64,000 bases of DNA. It comes from Bombyx mori (Eukaryota; Arthropoda; Insecta; Lepidoptera; Bombycidae). A model generated the notes under the pieces. The model made no database searches, was not told where the DNA came from, and saw only the letters and a program-made list of their open reading frames with translations. The first letter of the stretch is position 1. Each line of letters begins with the position of its first letter. This document shows positions 62,933-64,000 of the stretch, in pieces. The stretch lies in contig NC_085127.1 in the NCBI RefSeq assembly GCF_030269925.1, positions 2,115,501 through 2,179,500 of the forward strand, given 5' to 3'. A program made the position numbers and the translations under genes.

Positions 62933-64000
62933 CTTTTATAATACCGTTGCTTAAATGTTGTGAAAAATAGTTATGATTCGACAAATTATGCCGCATTCGA
63001 AGTACGCCTTGCATTATAAATGTGTGCGAATGTCTTCGATCAACAATAGTAACTAGATAAAGGGATACGTACAAAATTAAAGCAAAAACTGTCCGCGTGA
63101 ATATATACTTATATAGTTACATTCGTTTACTAACAAACGGAGAAAAAAGTTTTGAAACACTTTTACGTTCAAACTAATTACAACTATGGCACCTAGTAAT
63201 AAAGTCACAAATCTCTAAAATATTATCTAATACTTACGATTATTCGTCACATAAAACGAGCAAAGCAATAAATTACTCCTGTCACTTACCAATAAAAAGA
63301 CATATTTTAAACAATTTTTAATGTTAAATCAATCTTAAACGGCAACAAATAAAGTAACTTTTCCCTTAATTGCTCTGAGAACTAACATCGTTTTGCTTTA
63401 TTTATTTTTGCTTTTTAAAATGCCGATTTCTATTTACTACAGGAAGTAAGGGAGTCGCGCTGAACACTAAAATAATTTATTAATGAATTAAAGTAAAAGT
63501 TTAGTTGTTTACTTTTTATGTTTTGGAAATGTATGTTTGTTAGTATCTATACATTTCTTATTATTTTATTAGCGTTACGTTTTTGTGTAATATATATTTT
63601 TAAGTTTTCGCGACCAGTGCACATAATAAAACAACGTTTAAACGGTTTCAAGCGCGGTATTTTTATTACAATGTTTCGGCCACGTTTCAGTAGCCGTGAG
63701 CACGGAAGGCAAAGATGTCCAGTGTCAATAAGCGGAGATCTTAGCTGGCTTATAAAAGTCATCTCTTGTTTCTCTGGCGACAATCGAGATCCATTCTGCA
63801 CACGTGATTGCTAGGAAAGCTAAAATAAAAATGGAAAGCTAAGTATCTAATGAGAGTCCAACAAACAGACACAAAAGCAGCATTAAACAATTTTAACCAA
63901 CTAATTTTGAAGTACTGCTAACAAATTTTAAAAAATTATTACAACACAAATCTACTCCATGCATTTACTGTTCTGTTAAGCAAAAATTTGTCCATGTGTT
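62933..64000. other. Right edge, no exon recognised
   Basis: Probably intron of the ankyrin gene. A TATAAAAG word at 63751 and a GC-richer stretch 63640-63810 are unassigned; the overlapping open frames have no family features. Confidence 0.4.

Noticed and set aside
63518..63814. 98-codon frame with a hydrophobic N-terminus
   Set aside because: No family features or splice support; an overlapping frame of similar length exists on the other strand, as expected by chance.

Overview
The window is lepidopteran nuclear DNA and almost certainly comes from the silkworm Bombyx mori or its sister species B. mandarina. It is AT-rich, split by introns, and packed with the Bm1 SINE family (more than 25 copies on both strands). 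It also holds 3' ends of several LINE families, short Helitrons, fold-back MITEs, and a complete Pao/BEL-class LTR retrotransposon. Family names are recalled from sequence, not searched.

Two host genes can be assembled from exons. Both are on the + strand. (1) A complete five-exon gene at 20894-27506 encodes a 293-residue CRAL-TRIO (Sec14-like) lipid-transfer protein of the alpha-tocopherol-transfer-protein/clavesin type. All exon phases agree and all junctions are GT/AG. (2) The 5' part of an ankyrin-repeat gene most like ANKDD1A lies at 56579-62257. Four in-phase exons give 175 residues, with one 33-residue repeat per 99-bp exon, and the gene runs off the right edge. Possible non-coding first exons, at low confidence, lie near 8130-8241 and 32241-32413.

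Layout: 1-8.1 kb is repeat-rich DNA without recognised genes. At 8.57-10.08 kb lies a 5'-truncated Jockey-type LINE with an open reverse transcriptase frame. From 10.2 to 15 kb are SINE, LINE and MITE fragments. At 15.03-18.90 kb lies a 3.9-kb element bounded by near-identical 287-bp direct repeats, with decayed gag-like frames and a palindromic minisatellite; this is the least explained object in the window. The CRAL-TRIO gene fills 20.9-27.5 kb, and its introns are filled by Bm1, LINE, MITE and a 100-bp-arm fold-back. From 27.5 to 45 kb is a mosaic of Helitrons, Bm1, MITEs and local duplications. At 45.39-51.71 kb lies a Pao/BEL element on the - strand with a 1784-codon open polyprotein, identical 265-bp LTRs and a 5-bp target duplication. 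It is therefore young. From 51.7 to 56.5 kb are LINE fragments and a solo LTR inside a Bm1. The ankyrin gene with intronic transposons, including a second solo LTR, occupies 56.5-64 kb.

The two host genes show no functional link to each other. The recurring theme is transposon action. Bm1 and the Jockey-type LINE share a 3' tail, which fits LINE-driven mobilisation of the SINE. Several insertions lie within 10-40 bp downstream of 5' splice sites. Mosaic elements (Bm1 plus LINE tail, Bm1 plus Helitron end, half-MITE plus LINE tail) record nested or template-switched events.
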